NCBI GenBank assembly: GCA_964433555.1
Contig: CAYSRG010000007.1
Location: 16,942 to 80,941, forward strand
Length of the DNA: 64,000 bases
Reading direction: 5' to 3'
Source: Stramentimicrobium sp964433555
Lineage (GTDB): Bacteria; Atribacterota; Phoenicimicrobiia; Phoenicimicrobiales; Stramentimicrobiaceae
Position 1 is the stretch's first letter. Each line of letters opens with the position of its first letter. The notes under the pieces are model-generated. The model did not search any database. It had not been told where the DNA came from and saw nothing but the letters and a program-made list of their open reading frames with translations. The translations under genes were made by a program, and so were the position numbers. Below, in pieces: positions 26,716 through 35,030 of the stretch.

Positions 26716-26916
26716 CTAAGTAGCCTTAGCTTCTGAAGCCTTCTTTTCAGGAATAACTTTCTCTCCATTATAATAACCACAAGAAGGACATACATGATGA
26801 GGAAGTTTGTATTCGTGACATCTGGAACATTCTACAAGATTAATGGATTTTTCAACCCAATGTGTTCTTCTTTTATTTTTTCGAGATTTGGAAACCTTTC
26901 TTTTTGGATTAGCCAA
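26716..26916 (-). CDS. rpmF: 50S ribosomal protein L32 (zinc-binding form)
   Basis: A 66-aa protein: the N-terminus MANPKRKVSKSRKNKRRTHW is characteristic, and CSRC...CPSC is the zinc ribbon of the C+ type. The C-terminal tail is Ala/Lys/Glu-rich. It commonly forms yceD-rpmF-plsX/fapR clusters; here yceD (DUF177) is not seen on its upstream side. Confidence 0.96.
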   Translation of the reverse strand: MANPKRKVSKSRKNKRRTHWVEKSINLVECSRCHEYKLPHHVCPSCGYYNGEKVIPEKKASEAKAT

Positions 26917-27347
26917 CTTTTTTCCTCCTTTTAAATTAGTGGTACTTTATTGTATTAACAAAAAACGATTATACAAAAAATTCTCACTACATGCAAATTT
27001 ATCTTAAATGTTCAATAAAACTTGTATAGATTGGTAAGTTCTCTAAAATAGAATATTTCTATCTTTTTCTTTACATTTACTCTGATAGGTAATTATTTAT
27101 AAATACCATTATGATTTATTTTATAAAAACTTGATATTATAAAAAATATCTACTAAAAATATTATATGCTTCAGAAAGTTTTAAATTTACTACTTATTAA
27201 TAACTTACACTTCTTTTTTATTCAATTCCTCTTTCTTTTCTCTTTACCCGATCTTTCAAAGTAAGATTTCCTATTATTTCACATTTCAGGTAAAGGCAGT
27301 TATCAAAATAATCTAATTTTCTATGGATTAATTTAGCATTATTTACT
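26917..27347. other. intergenic region between rpmF and pta
   Basis: Holds the rpmF promoter at 26968-26996 and otherwise only AT-rich sequence with short weak hairpins (for example GATATT/AATATC near 27131). The usual neighbours ackA and yceD would lie here in related gene orders; I see no trace of either. Confidence 0.5.
26968..26996 (-). promoter_or_regulatory. probable rpmF promoter
   Basis: A perfect -10 TATAAT (26973-26968, minus strand) stands 17 bp from TTGCAT (26996-26991). The predicted leader is about 45 nt. The -35 box is weak. Confidence 0.5.
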
Positions 27348-28352
27348 TTATTGGATACCCTGAGCCTGAAGAGCTGTAATAGCCACTACATTTACGATGT
27401 CTTCAGCTGAACAACCTCTAGAAAGATCATTTACCGGTTTTCGCATACCCTGCGAGATAGGGCCTATTGCTTCAGCTTTTGCCAATCGTTCTACTAATTT
27501 ATAGGCAATATTGGCAGCTTGTAAATCTGGGAATATTAATACATTTGCTTCCCCAGCAATTTTGCTATTCGGGGCTTTTCGCTTGCTTATTTCAGGAATC
27601 AAAGCCGCATCTGCTTGTAACTCTCCATCAATTTTCAAATCAGGAGCTTTCTTTTTAACAATTTCAGTTGCTTTTATTACTTTATCTACTAAAGGATGTT
27701 TAGCACTCCCTTTAGTAGAAAAAGAAAGCATGGCAATCTTTGGTTCTACTCCTACCAATATTTTTGCAGTATGGGCACTGGCTATAGCTATATCTGCTAA
27801 TTCTTCAGCATTTGGATCTGGGAACAAGGCACAATCTGCAAATAGAATCATTCCATTTTCTCCATATTTACAGTCAGGTACAACCATAATAAAGGAGCTG
27901 GAAACAATATTTACATTTCTGGAGGTTTTGATAGTTTGCAAAGCGGGTCTAAAAACATCGCCAGTAGCATTAATTGAACCAGCCACTAAACCATCGGCAT
28001 CATCCTGGTAGACCATTAGGGCTCCATAATACAGGGGATCTTTCAATAGTCTTTTGGCTTCTTCAATAGTCATTCCTTTATTTTTTCTTAAATCATAATA
28101 TATTCCAGCATAAGTGTTTAGTTTTTCAGATGATTCCGGATCAATGATTTCAATAGCTTCAGGAAAATCAACATTTAACTCTTGAGCAATATCTTTAATC
28201 TTCTGTTCTTTCCCTAAAAAGACTAAATTAGCAAAACCTTCTTGATAGATTGTTTTAGCTGCTTTGATCATTCTATGTTCTTCGCCTTCTGGTAAAACAA
28301 TCTTTTTAATTTCTTTCTTAGCTCTCTGTCTCAGCTTCTCTGAAATATTCAT
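27348..28352 (-). CDS. pta: phosphate acetyltransferase
   Basis: Converts acetyl-CoA and phosphate to acetyl phosphate, the first step of substrate-level ATP formation through acetate. It is 334 aa, the short single-domain type. Motifs include KIVLPEGEEHRMIKAA, YYGALMVYQDDADGLVAGS, SAKHPLVDKV, GELQADAALIPEIS and GEANVLIFPDLQAANIAYKL. The symbol is given as acetyl-specific by context; closely related phosphate butyryltransferases are less similar in the C-terminal motif. ackA is not next to it. Confidence 0.92.
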   Translation of the reverse strand: MNISEKLRQRAKKEIKKIVLPEGEEHRMIKAAKTIYQEGFANLVFLGKEQKIKDIAQELNVDFPEAIEIIDPESSEKLNTYAGIYYDLRKNKGMTIEEAKRLLKDPLYYGALMVYQDDADGLVAGSINATGDVFRPALQTIKTSRNVNIVSSSFIMVVPDCKYGENGMILFADCALFPDPNAEELADIAIASAHTAKILVGVEPKIAMLSFSTKGSAKHPLVDKVIKATEIVKKKAPDLKIDGELQADAALIPEISKRKAPNSKIAGEANVLIFPDLQAANIAYKLVERLAKAEAIGPISQGMRKPVNDLSRGCSAEDIVNVVAITALQAQGIQ

Positions 28353-28414
28353 AAATATATTCCTCCTATCAAATAATGTTTTATGATTAGCTTAAAAAAA
28401 GGCACAAAATACCG

Positions 28415-28447
28415 TATAATTATAACATATAATTATTAATTTATCGA
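28415..28447. promoter_or_regulatory. overlapping divergent promoters for pta and tmcAL
   Basis: Toward pta (minus): TCGATA (28447-28442), 17 bp, TATAAT (28424-28419). Toward tmcAL (plus): TATAAT at 28415-28420 with only a weak -35 (TTAAAA near 28392). The two -10 boxes share two bases, so RNA polymerase could not occupy both at once and the genes may be expressed reciprocally. Confidence 0.55.
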
Positions 28448-28455
28448 GGTAAAAT

Positions 28456-29757
28456 ATGTTGGTTTTGGGTATTATTGCGGAATACAATCCTTTCCACAAT
28501 GGCCATTTATATCACCTGCAAAAATCTAAAGAATTAACTGGAGCTGAATTCTCTATAGCTGTTATGGGAGGAAACTTTTTACAGCGAGGGGAACCAGCAC
28601 TATGGAATAAGTGGATACGTACTAAAATGGCTCTCTTTGCGGGAATTGACCTGGTCATCGAACTTCCCTTTGTTTTTGCCAGTCAAGATGCTCATGGTTT
28701 TGCCCAGGCTGGAGTTAAAATTTTAGATTCCTTAGGTGTAGTTGATTATATAACTTTTGGTTGCGAAAACGAAAAGGTGGAAATATTTTCCAAATTAGCT
28801 CGATTAATAATAAAAGATCCACCATTTTTTAAAAAAATCATAAGTGAAGAGTTAAAAAAGGGAAATAGTTTTCCCCATATTCGAGAAAAAGCAATTATTT
28901 CTTTTTACCAAAAATACGATCAAGAGTCAATGGGAATACCTTTAAATGAAATAAGTACTATCTTAAGGCAATCCAATAATATTCTGGCTTTAGAATATAT
29001 GATATCATTACAATTATTAAAAAGTACTATAAAAGCATTGCCTATTAAAAGGATTGGTTCGAATTTTTCCCAGGATAAATTTGAAGGTGAATATTCCAGT
29101 GCTACTGCTATAAGAAAGATAATCAATCAATATTATTATAATTCTAATGATAAGCAATTATTGGAAAATTTAAAAGCAACTATGCCTATCACATCCTATC
29201 AGACCATTTTAAATGAATTAAAAGAAGATATAAATCCTATTTTATTATCAAATTTTGAACAGGCGATATTTTCTAAACTTAGAAGTGCTCCCGCTGATGA
29301 CTTAAAAAGAATTAATGGTGTTCAGGAAGGATTAGAAAATAAAATAAAAAAAGCTGCAATTTCAACCAAAAGCATTGAAGAGTTAATTCAAACAGTTAAG
29401 TCAAAACGTTACACACGAACTAGAATACAGAGAATAGTTATTCATAGTTTATTTAATTTAACTAAAAAAGAGACTCAGAACTTTAATAAAAATGGCCCCC
29501 TTTATTGCCGGATTTTAGGGATGACTGATAAAGGAAGGGAAATTCTTAAAAAAGCCAAATTAAAATCAAAATTACCCTTAATTATGAAATTGAAAAATTT
29601 TTATCTTCACAATAAAAGATTGGGTAAGAAAGATATTTTAAATATGTTGAATTATGATATTTTGTCGACCGATCTTTATGTTCTGGCTTATAAATCAAAG
29701 AAACTAAAAATCGGGAGTCAGGATTTTACAAAGAATATAGATTTATTGAATGTATAG
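28456..29757 (+). CDS. tmcAL: tRNA(Met) cytidine acetate ligase
   Basis: Catalyses N4-acetylation of the wobble cytidine of elongator tRNA-Met from acetate and ATP, the Firmicutes counterpart of TmcA. It is 433 aa: an N-terminal nucleotidyltransferase fold with GIIAEYNPFHNGHLYHL (HxGH), GGNFLQRGEPALWNKW, ELPFVFASQDAHGFA, and GSNFSQDKFEGEYSSATAIR near 200. It is convergent with coaD (10 bp between stops) and divergent from pta. Confidence 0.92.
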   Translation: MLVLGIIAEYNPFHNGHLYHLQKSKELTGAEFSIAVMGGNFLQRGEPALWNKWIRTKMALFAGIDLVIELPFVFASQDAHGFAQAGVKILDSLGVVDYITFGCENEKVEIFSKLARLIIKDPPFFKKIISEELKKGNSFPHIREKAIISFYQKYDQESMGIPLNEISTILRQSNNILALEYMISLQLLKSTIKALPIKRIGSNFSQDKFEGEYSSATAIRKIINQYYYNSNDKQLLENLKATMPITSYQTILNELKEDINPILLSNFEQAIFSKLRSAPADDLKRINGVQEGLENKIKKAAISTKSIEELIQTVKSKRYTRTRIQRIVIHSLFNLTKKETQNFNKNGPLYCRILGMTDKGREILKKAKLKSKLPLIMKLKNFYLHNKRLGKKDILNMLNYDILSTDLYVLAYKSKKLKIGSQDFTKNIDLLNV

Positions 29758-29767
29758 AAGAATATTA

Positions 29768-30256
29768 TTAAAATTGATAGTAACCATATTTATTTTTTAA
29801 TTTTGTTGCCACATATGGTGGCACTAATTCCTTGATGCAACCATTTAAAGAAGCTATTTCTTTAACAATACTCGAGTTTAAATAAGAGAACTTGGTGCTG
29901 GTTACCATAAAAACTGTCTCTATTTCAGGAGCCATTTTTTTATTAATAAGAGCAAATTGGGATTCATATTCAAAATCAGAAATTGCTCTCATACCCCTGA
30001 GAATTATATTAGCCTTATTAGACCGAACACAATCAATTAATAATCCTCGGAATGACTGAACTTCAACATTTTGGAATTCTGTAATAACATTTAGAATCAT
30101 GTCCATTTTTTCTTCTGTAGAAAAGAGAGATTCTTTTCTTGAGTTTTCGGCAATTACTACAATAATCTTATCAAATATTTTGGAAGCTCTATAAATTATG
30201 TCAAGATGACCATTAGTAATTGGATCGAAACTTCCAGGGTATATAGCCCTTATCAT
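29768..30256 (-). CDS. coaD: phosphopantetheine adenylyltransferase
   Basis: Penultimate step of coenzyme A synthesis, adenylating 4'-phosphopantetheine. It is 162 aa with YPGSFDPITNGHLDII (T/HxGH nucleotide-binding motif), RGMRAISDFEYESQFA and the C-terminal SSIVKEIA. It follows rsmD by 24 bp; rsmD-coaD is a widely conserved pair. Confidence 0.97.
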   Translation of the reverse strand: MIRAIYPGSFDPITNGHLDIIYRASKIFDKIIVVIAENSRKESLFSTEEKMDMILNVITEFQNVEVQSFRGLLIDCVRSNKANIILRGMRAISDFEYESQFALINKKMAPEIETVFMVTSTKFSYLNSSIVKEIASLNGCIKELVPPYVATKLKNKYGYYQF

Positions 30257-30280
30257 AAATATCTCCTTTTAAAATATTTA

Positions 30281-30832
30281 TTATTGATAATAAAAAAGAG
30301 TAACCTTTGATTTGCCGTATTTTTTCTCTTTAATATAGAGCAATTTTCTAAAATCACCTTTTACTTCTTTGTGAAATGGATGTTGCACAATAATAATACA
30401 ATCTTCTTTAGCAATATTATTTTGATCAACTATATGTAATGTATTTAAAGCATAATTTCTATTATAAGGAGGATCTAAGAAAATAATATCAAATTTTTTT
30501 TGTTTAAAATTTAATATATTTATAGCTTGGAGATAATCGATATGTATAATCTTAGAAAAATCATTTTGATAAATTTTAATTAAGTTATTTTTTATTAATA
30601 TTATTGCTTTTTTATTTTTTTCTACGAAAGTAACATTTTTTGCACCCCGGCTTATAGCTTCAATGCCTACTGCACCTGAACCAGAAAACAAGTCTAAAAA
30701 TTCTGCACCTACGATTTTAGCCCCAATTATATCAAATAATGCCTCTCTTATTCTATTGGGAGTTGGTCGTATCTCATTTCCCGGGAGTGATTGTAATCGA
30801 AATCCCTTATAAATACCACCAATAACTTTCAT
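30281..30832 (-). CDS. rsmD: 16S rRNA (guanine966-N2)-methyltransferase
   Basis: Methylates G966 of 16S rRNA. It is 183 aa with the Rossmann SAM site FLDLFSGSGAVGIEAISRGA and the catalytic DPPY motif (IIFLDPPYNRNY). The N-terminus GGIYKGFRLQSLPGNEIRPT is typical and RIREALFDII follows. It is followed by coaD and is divergent from rpmB. Confidence 0.95.
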   Translation of the reverse strand: MKVIGGIYKGFRLQSLPGNEIRPTPNRIREALFDIIGAKIVGAEFLDLFSGSGAVGIEAISRGAKNVTFVEKNKKAIILIKNNLIKIYQNDFSKIIHIDYLQAINILNFKQKKFDIIFLDPPYNRNYALNTLHIVDQNNIAKEDCIIIVQHPFHKEVKGDFRKLLYIKEKKYGKSKVTLFYYQ

Positions 30833-30922
30833 TTGCTTTTTACCGTCTCTATTTTTGTTAAAGTGGATAAATCAATATTATTACAATTAGAACTACTGAT
30901 TCAAAAGTTTAATTTATTATAC

Positions 30923-30952
30923 TTGATTATTATAACCATTTTATGATAAAAT
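30923..30952 (+). promoter_or_regulatory. promoter for rpmB
   Basis: TTGATT at 30923-30928 and TAAAAT at 30947-30952 with an 18-bp spacer. A GGAGGA ribosome site (30982-30987) lies seven bases before the rpmB ATG. Confidence 0.6.
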
Positions 30953-30994
30953 AAAATTCGTTATTTTTCAAGGGATATACTGGAGGAATTAACA

Positions 30995-31183
30995 ATGGCA
31001 AAATGTGATATATGTGGCAAAGGTCCACAATTTGGAAAGCAAATTAGTCACTCTCATAAATTGAGTAATAGAAAATGGTCAGCAAATATTCAAAAAGTAA
31101 GAGTTAACATTAATAATTCGGTAAAGCGATTAAATGTTTGCACCCAATGCTTAAAATCAGGTAAAATAAATAAGGTTACTTGA
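30995..31183 (+). CDS. rpmB: 50S ribosomal protein L28
   Basis: A 62-aa protein with CDICGKGPQFGKQISHSH at the N-terminus and a second Cys pair CTQC near 50, so it is the zinc-binding C+ form. It has its own promoter and an excellent ribosome site. One of only three plus-strand genes in the window. Confidence 0.97.
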   Translation: MAKCDICGKGPQFGKQISHSHKLSNRKWSANIQKVRVNINNSVKRLNVCTQCLKSGKINKVT

Positions 31184-31271
31184 TTGCAGTTAATCTGTTG
31201 ATAATTATTCTTTAACAATTTTACCTCATTATTTTAACATTTACTTAGTTACTATTTTATATCAAGATGGA
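31184..31271. other. short AT-rich spacer downstream of rpmB
   Basis: Part of the 280-bp convergent gap between rpmB and ispH. No gene; the family B hairpin follows and probably ends the rpmB transcript. Confidence 0.4.
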
Positions 31272-31332
31272 TTTTTATAGTATATGATTTTTTAAGATTA
31301 TGATACTGTAAAATGTCCTTTTTTAAATAAAG
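31272..31332 (+). repeat. dispersed palindromic repeat, family B copy 4 (probable rpmB terminator)
   Basis: TTTTTATAGTAT (31272-31283) pairs with ATACTGTAAAAT (31303-31314); then GTCC and six T followed by AAATAAAG. The tail CTTTTTTAAATAAAG almost exactly matches the tail of copy 1 at hslU on the other strand, which argues for common descent rather than chance AT-rich pairing. The position 90 bp past the rpmB stop fits an intrinsic terminator. Confidence 0.6.
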
Positions 31333-31445
31333 AATAATATATACTTTATTGCATCCTCGGTTCCAATAAGAATTCTACCTTACAAGATATAATTTGTCAT
31401 ATAAATAATTATATCTAATGTTTCTCTCAGCTTGGATGTTTTTTT

Positions 31446-31471
31446 ATTATTAATCTCAAAAGATTAATAAT
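31446..31471. other. 11-bp hairpin at the ispH stop codon
   Basis: ATTATTAATCT and AGATTAATAAT pair perfectly around a CAAA loop; the ispH stop codon lies inside one arm. Seven T precede it on the plus strand, so it does not look like a standard terminator for ispH, whose transcript would have A residues after it. It may stabilise a 3' end. Confidence 0.4.
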
Positions 31472-32321
31472 TATGATTTAACTCTCTAATTTTTTTTACT
31501 ATTTTTTCGGTAACATAATCAGGAGTAGAAGTTCCTGAAGTAATTCCAATTTTCCTCTTATTCCTAAAATAATTTATATTAAGTTGCTTCTCATCTTCAA
31601 TATGGTAAGTTTCTACTCCAACTGCTTTGCTTAAATGGACTAATCTCTGGGTATTTGCACTATTTAATCCGCCGATAACTATCATTAAATCAACTATTTT
31701 AGCTAAATCCCGTGTTGCTTGTTGTCTCAGTCTGGTAGCTTTACATATAGTATTAAAAACCCTTAATTCATCTGTATAATTAAACATTATTTTAATAATT
31801 TTATAAAGTTCTTTTAGGTCTTTGGTGGTTTGAGAGAGCAATCCAATTTTTTTAGAAAATTCAAAACTTTGACACTTTATATCATTGATAGATTGAATTA
31901 TATAAGCTCTGTGATCTATATAGCTTAGTAAACTTCTAATTTCCGGATGATTAATATCTCCTAAAATAATAATCTGATACCCTTCTCTTTGTAAGAAATT
32001 TGCTATTTGATGTAATTTTTTAACATAAGGGCAGATTGTATCTATTAATCTTATATTATTTCTTTTTGCATAATCTTCTTCTCTTTTTACAATACCATGA
32101 GCTCTGGTGATAAGATATTTATTTGAAGGAACTTGAGATATTTCTTTAATGATATTAATGCCTTTTATTTTGAATTCTCTTATGACCTGAGGATTATGAA
32201 TAATTTCTCCTAACATATACAGATCATTTGCTGGAAGATGGGCTATAGCATTTTCAGCCCTTTTTATTGCCCTTCTGACTCCAAAACAAAATCCAATATC
32301 TTTGGCTTTTATTATTTCCAT
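31464..32321 (-). CDS. ispH: 4-hydroxy-3-methylbut-2-enyl diphosphate reductase
   Basis: Last step of the MEP pathway, giving IPP and DMAPP from HMBPP through a [4Fe-4S] cluster. It is 285 aa with the three cluster cysteines in GFCFGVRRAI, DTICPYVKKLH and NTICKATRLRQQA, plus RAHGI and GITSGTSTPDYV. It directly abuts cmk (no spacer). In many Firmicutes rpsA is fused or adjacent; it is absent here. It complements dxr at the left edge of the window. Confidence 0.96.
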   Translation of the reverse strand: MEIIKAKDIGFCFGVRRAIKRAENAIAHLPANDLYMLGEIIHNPQVIREFKIKGINIIKEISQVPSNKYLITRAHGIVKREEDYAKRNNIRLIDTICPYVKKLHQIANFLQREGYQIIILGDINHPEIRSLLSYIDHRAYIIQSINDIKCQSFEFSKKIGLLSQTTKDLKELYKIIKIMFNYTDELRVFNTICKATRLRQQATRDLAKIVDLMIVIGGLNSANTQRLVHLSKAVGVETYHIEDEKQLNINYFRNKRKIGITSGTSTPDYVTEKIVKKIRELNHNY

Positions 32322-33011
32322 TTATTGCTTTAACCTATCATTTTTAATGATTCTTAACATTTCTTCAACCACTTCATTAACATTCTTGTTTGTTGTATCA
32401 ATAAGAATAGCATCTTCAGGCTTAGTTAAGGGTGCCACTTTTCTTTTACTGTCAATATAATCACGACAGGTAATTTCTTTTTTAACATCCTGAAAAGTAA
32501 TCTGATAGCCTTTTTCTTGAAGTTCTTTATACCTCCTCATCATTCTGGTATGTTCATTAGCTGTAAGATAAAATTTTATATCTGCATAAGGTATAATTAC
32601 GGTACCGATATCTCTTCCTTCTATAACCACTGAACCATCCTGAGCAAACATTCGTTGAAGTGGGATTAAATTTTCCCGAACTAAAGAGTGTCTAGCAACA
32701 AAAGAAACTTTTTTATTTACTTCAGGGCTGTGTATATTTGCCGTAATTAGTTCAATATGTGAAGCAAGGTCAAGATAACTGTATTCTTGAGTATATTTCC
32801 TTACAATTTCCTTTGATAGTTTATTCATGGCTTGTGCGTTATTTACATCCAACCTTTTATGTAAGGCATAATAAGTGATATAACGATATAAGTCACCAGT
32901 GTTAATATAAACGAAATCCAATTTATGAGCTAATTCTTTAGCTGCTGTACTTTTCCCTGCCCCGGCAGGCCCATCTATAGTGATAATTAATCCTATATTT
33001 TTTTTATTCAA
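32322..33011 (-). CDS. cmk: cytidylate kinase
   Basis: Phosphorylates CMP and dCMP. It is 229 aa with P-loop DGPAGAGKSTAAKELA near 15, INTGDLYRYITYYAL, VIEGRDIGTVIIP and the C-terminal SKRKVAPLTKPEDAI, where homologues usually have R-x-x-(A/S)-P-L. Same gene order rluB-cmk-ispH as in Clostridia. Confidence 0.96.
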   Translation of the reverse strand: MNKKNIGLIITIDGPAGAGKSTAAKELAHKLDFVYINTGDLYRYITYYALHKRLDVNNAQAMNKLSKEIVRKYTQEYSYLDLASHIELITANIHSPEVNKKVSFVARHSLVRENLIPLQRMFAQDGSVVIEGRDIGTVIIPYADIKFYLTANEHTRMMRRYKELQEKGYQITFQDVKKEITCRDYIDSKRKVAPLTKPEDAILIDTTNKNVNEVVEEMLRIIKNDRLKQ

Positions 33012-33023
33012 TAATATAATTCC

Positions 33024-33755
33024 TTAGTTATTTTTTAAAAATTGTTTAAAATTTTTAATTTCCTGTTTTCCTAGAAAACGATATTGACCAGATCTTAATC
33101 TATTTAGATTTAAAATACTAATTTGAGTTCTTGTCAATTTTAGTACTTGAAATCCTAGGTAAGAAAACATTCTCCTTATTTGTCTTTTTTTCCCTTCATT
33201 AATAGAAATTTCCACAATGCAATTTTTTTTATTTTTCTTTAATATTTTTAATTGACATGGATATGTAGTAAAAATAGGACTAATAGGTACACCATTTGTT
33301 AATACCTTTAGATCATTATCATTAGGAAATCCTTTTATTTTTACTAAATATACTTTTTTAATCTTTTTTTTGGGATGGGTTATTTGATTAATTAATTCTC
33401 CATCATTTGTTAAAAATACTAAACCTTCAGAATCAAGATCTAATCTACCAGCATAATTTAATTTAATTTTTATCTTTTTTAACAAATCATAAATAGTAGG
33501 CCTTCCAAAGGGATCATGATAAGTACATAAAAATCCTCTTGGTTTATTTAATAAAACATATATTCTGGGTACTCTTTCATGAACAATTTTATTATTTAAT
33601 TTGATTTTATCTTTATTCGTATCAATTTCAGTACCCAATTGTGTTATAATGACATTATTGACTTTAACCTTTCCCTGGACAATCAATTTTTCACAATTTC
33701 TTCGGGAGTCAATTCCTATTTGGGCAAGAAATTTATGTAATCTCATTTTTCTCAT
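33024..33755 (-). CDS. rluB: ribosomal large subunit pseudouridine synthase (RluB family)
   Basis: Isomerises uridine in 23S rRNA. It is 243 aa: an N-terminal S4 domain (LHKFLAQIGIDSRRNCEKLI), then the RsuA/RluB/E/F catalytic core with NYAGRLDLDSEGLVFLTNDG (catalytic Asp in GRLDLDSEG) and EGKKRQIRRMF. Its start overlaps scpB by 23 bp. Position between scpB and cmk favours RluB over RsuA. Confidence 0.93.
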   Translation of the reverse strand: MRKMRLHKFLAQIGIDSRRNCEKLIVQGKVKVNNVIITQLGTEIDTNKDKIKLNNKIVHERVPRIYVLLNKPRGFLCTYHDPFGRPTIYDLLKKIKIKLNYAGRLDLDSEGLVFLTNDGELINQITHPKKKIKKVYLVKIKGFPNDNDLKVLTNGVPISPIFTTYPCQLKILKKNKKNCIVEISINEGKKRQIRRMFSYLGFQVLKLTRTQISILNLNRLRSGQYRFLGKQEIKNFKQFLKNN

Positions 33756-34269
33756 TTTGCATTTCCAGTTCTTCTAAAGGAGGCAAATCAGATACACTCT
33801 TAAGCCCAAAATGTAATAAAAACTTTTCTGTAACTCTATACAGAAAGGGATTACCAGGAATTTTTTTTCTTCCCTTAACCTTAATAAAACCATTTTTTAA
33901 AAGATTTAATAATACACTACTACAATCAACACCTCTTATTTTTTCAATTTCCATGCGAGTAACTGGTTGATTATAAGCAATAATTGCTAATGTTTCAATT
34001 GAAGCTCTAGATAAAACATATTTTTTATCATTGTTATATAATTTTTTTATCCAGGTGAAATATTCTGGTTTGGTAGCAAATGAAAAACCACCGGAAACTT
34101 CTTGAATAAAGAAGGGACGATTGTTTAGTTGATATTCCTCCTGTAAGCTCTTTATCGCTTTCTTAATCTCTTCAGCTTCTCTACAGGTAATATTTACCAT
34201 TTTTCTTATAGATAGAGGTTTATTCGCAACAAATAACAGAACCTCAACAATTTTTTCCCATTCATTTAT
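33733..34269 (-). CDS. scpB: segregation and condensation protein B (start uncertain)
   Basis: Winged-helix kleisin-associated subunit of Smc-ScpAB. From the first ordinary start (34200) it has 155 aa and lacks the beginning of the first winged helix. The same frame continues upstream with EKIVEVLLFVANKPLSIRK, the typical ScpB opening, back to a stop at 34302, and contains no ATG, GTG or TTG. Either a rare start (ATA at 34269 or ATT at 34251) is used, or an ATG at 34265 is joined to the frame by a one-base shift in the A6 tract next to it. The TLAIIAYNQPVTRMEIEKIRGV core is well conserved. It overlaps the scpA end region. Confidence 0.85.
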   Translation of the reverse strand: MNEWEKIVEVLLFVANKPLSIRKMVNITCREAEEIKKAIKSLQEEYQLNNRPFFIQEVSGGFSFATKPEYFTWIKKLYNNDKKYVLSRASIETLAIIAYNQPVTRMEIEKIRGVDCSSVLLNLLKNGFIKVKGRKKIPGNPFLYRVTEKFLLHFGLKSVSDLPPLEELEMQNEKNEIT

Positions 34270-34271
34270 AG

Positions 34272-35030
34272 CTATTGAGTATTCTTTTTCTTTAATTTTT
34301 TATCTTCCTTTCGATAAAATAATATTTCACCAAAATTTTGTGATTGTATATAATCTACCTTACCCTGACAAATTAATTGTAATAAAGCTAAAAATATAAT
34401 TATTATTTCAATTTTTGGGCAATCCTTGTAGATCATCTGACTAAAAGTTAATTGATTTTTATTCTTTAAAAAATTTTCTTCAATCTCTTCCATCTTTATT
34501 ACTATATTAACTTCATTGTTTTCGAAATCAATTATACTCTTGCTATTATTTCTAACTAAAATTGATTCAATAGCAAAAATAAGTTCTGAAAAACTATTTT
34601 CCTGAGGTATTTCATCGTCTTTATTTAAGGAGTTAAAACATGTTAAATATATTTCTCTTTGCTTAAACTCTTTTTCTGCAAGTATTTTAACTAATGATTG
34701 GTACTTTTTATACTCTATCCAATAATCTTCTTTGAGAAAGATAGTATCGTTTTTAATTTCTTCCTCAATTTGTTTCTGAGACAATGGTAATAATAGATTT
34801 GATTTCCACAATATTAATTCAGATATTTCTACTAAAAAGTTAGCTACTATTTCTAAGTTAATGGATTCTGAATGGGTTGTTAGCAGGTATGTTAAATAAT
34901 CTTCAATAATATTTAATAGAGATATTTTATTGAGTTCTATCTCTCCATTCCTTACCTTTAGATATAATAGCTGTACAGAATTTGATATTTGTTCTATTTT
35001 GGGAATTGTTAAATTACTATTATTCTGCAT
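34272..35030 (-). CDS. scpA: segregation and condensation protein A
   Basis: Kleisin that bridges the Smc heads. It is 252 aa; the N-terminal half (KVRNGEIELNKISLLNIIEDYL, then LVEISELILWKSNLLLPL) and the C-terminal winged helix (IIIFLALLQLICQGKVDYIQSQNFGEI) match the family, but the opening FEGPLDLLL motif is degraded, so the sequence is divergent. It is followed by scpB and pairs functionally with smc at 21-25 kb. Confidence 0.92.
   Translation of the reverse strand: MQNNSNLTIPKIEQISNSVQLLYLKVRNGEIELNKISLLNIIEDYLTYLLTTHSESINLEIVANFLVEISELILWKSNLLLPLSQKQIEEEIKNDTIFLKEDYWIEYKKYQSLVKILAEKEFKQREIYLTCFNSLNKDDEIPQENSFSELIFAIESILVRNNSKSIIDFENNEVNIVIKMEEIEENFLKNKNQLTFSQMIYKDCPKIEIIIIFLALLQLICQGKVDYIQSQNFGEILFYRKEDKKLKKKNTQ

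Noticed and set aside
27511..28011. Plus-strand 166-codon frame within pta
   Set aside because: Antisense shadow of pta; no start signal.
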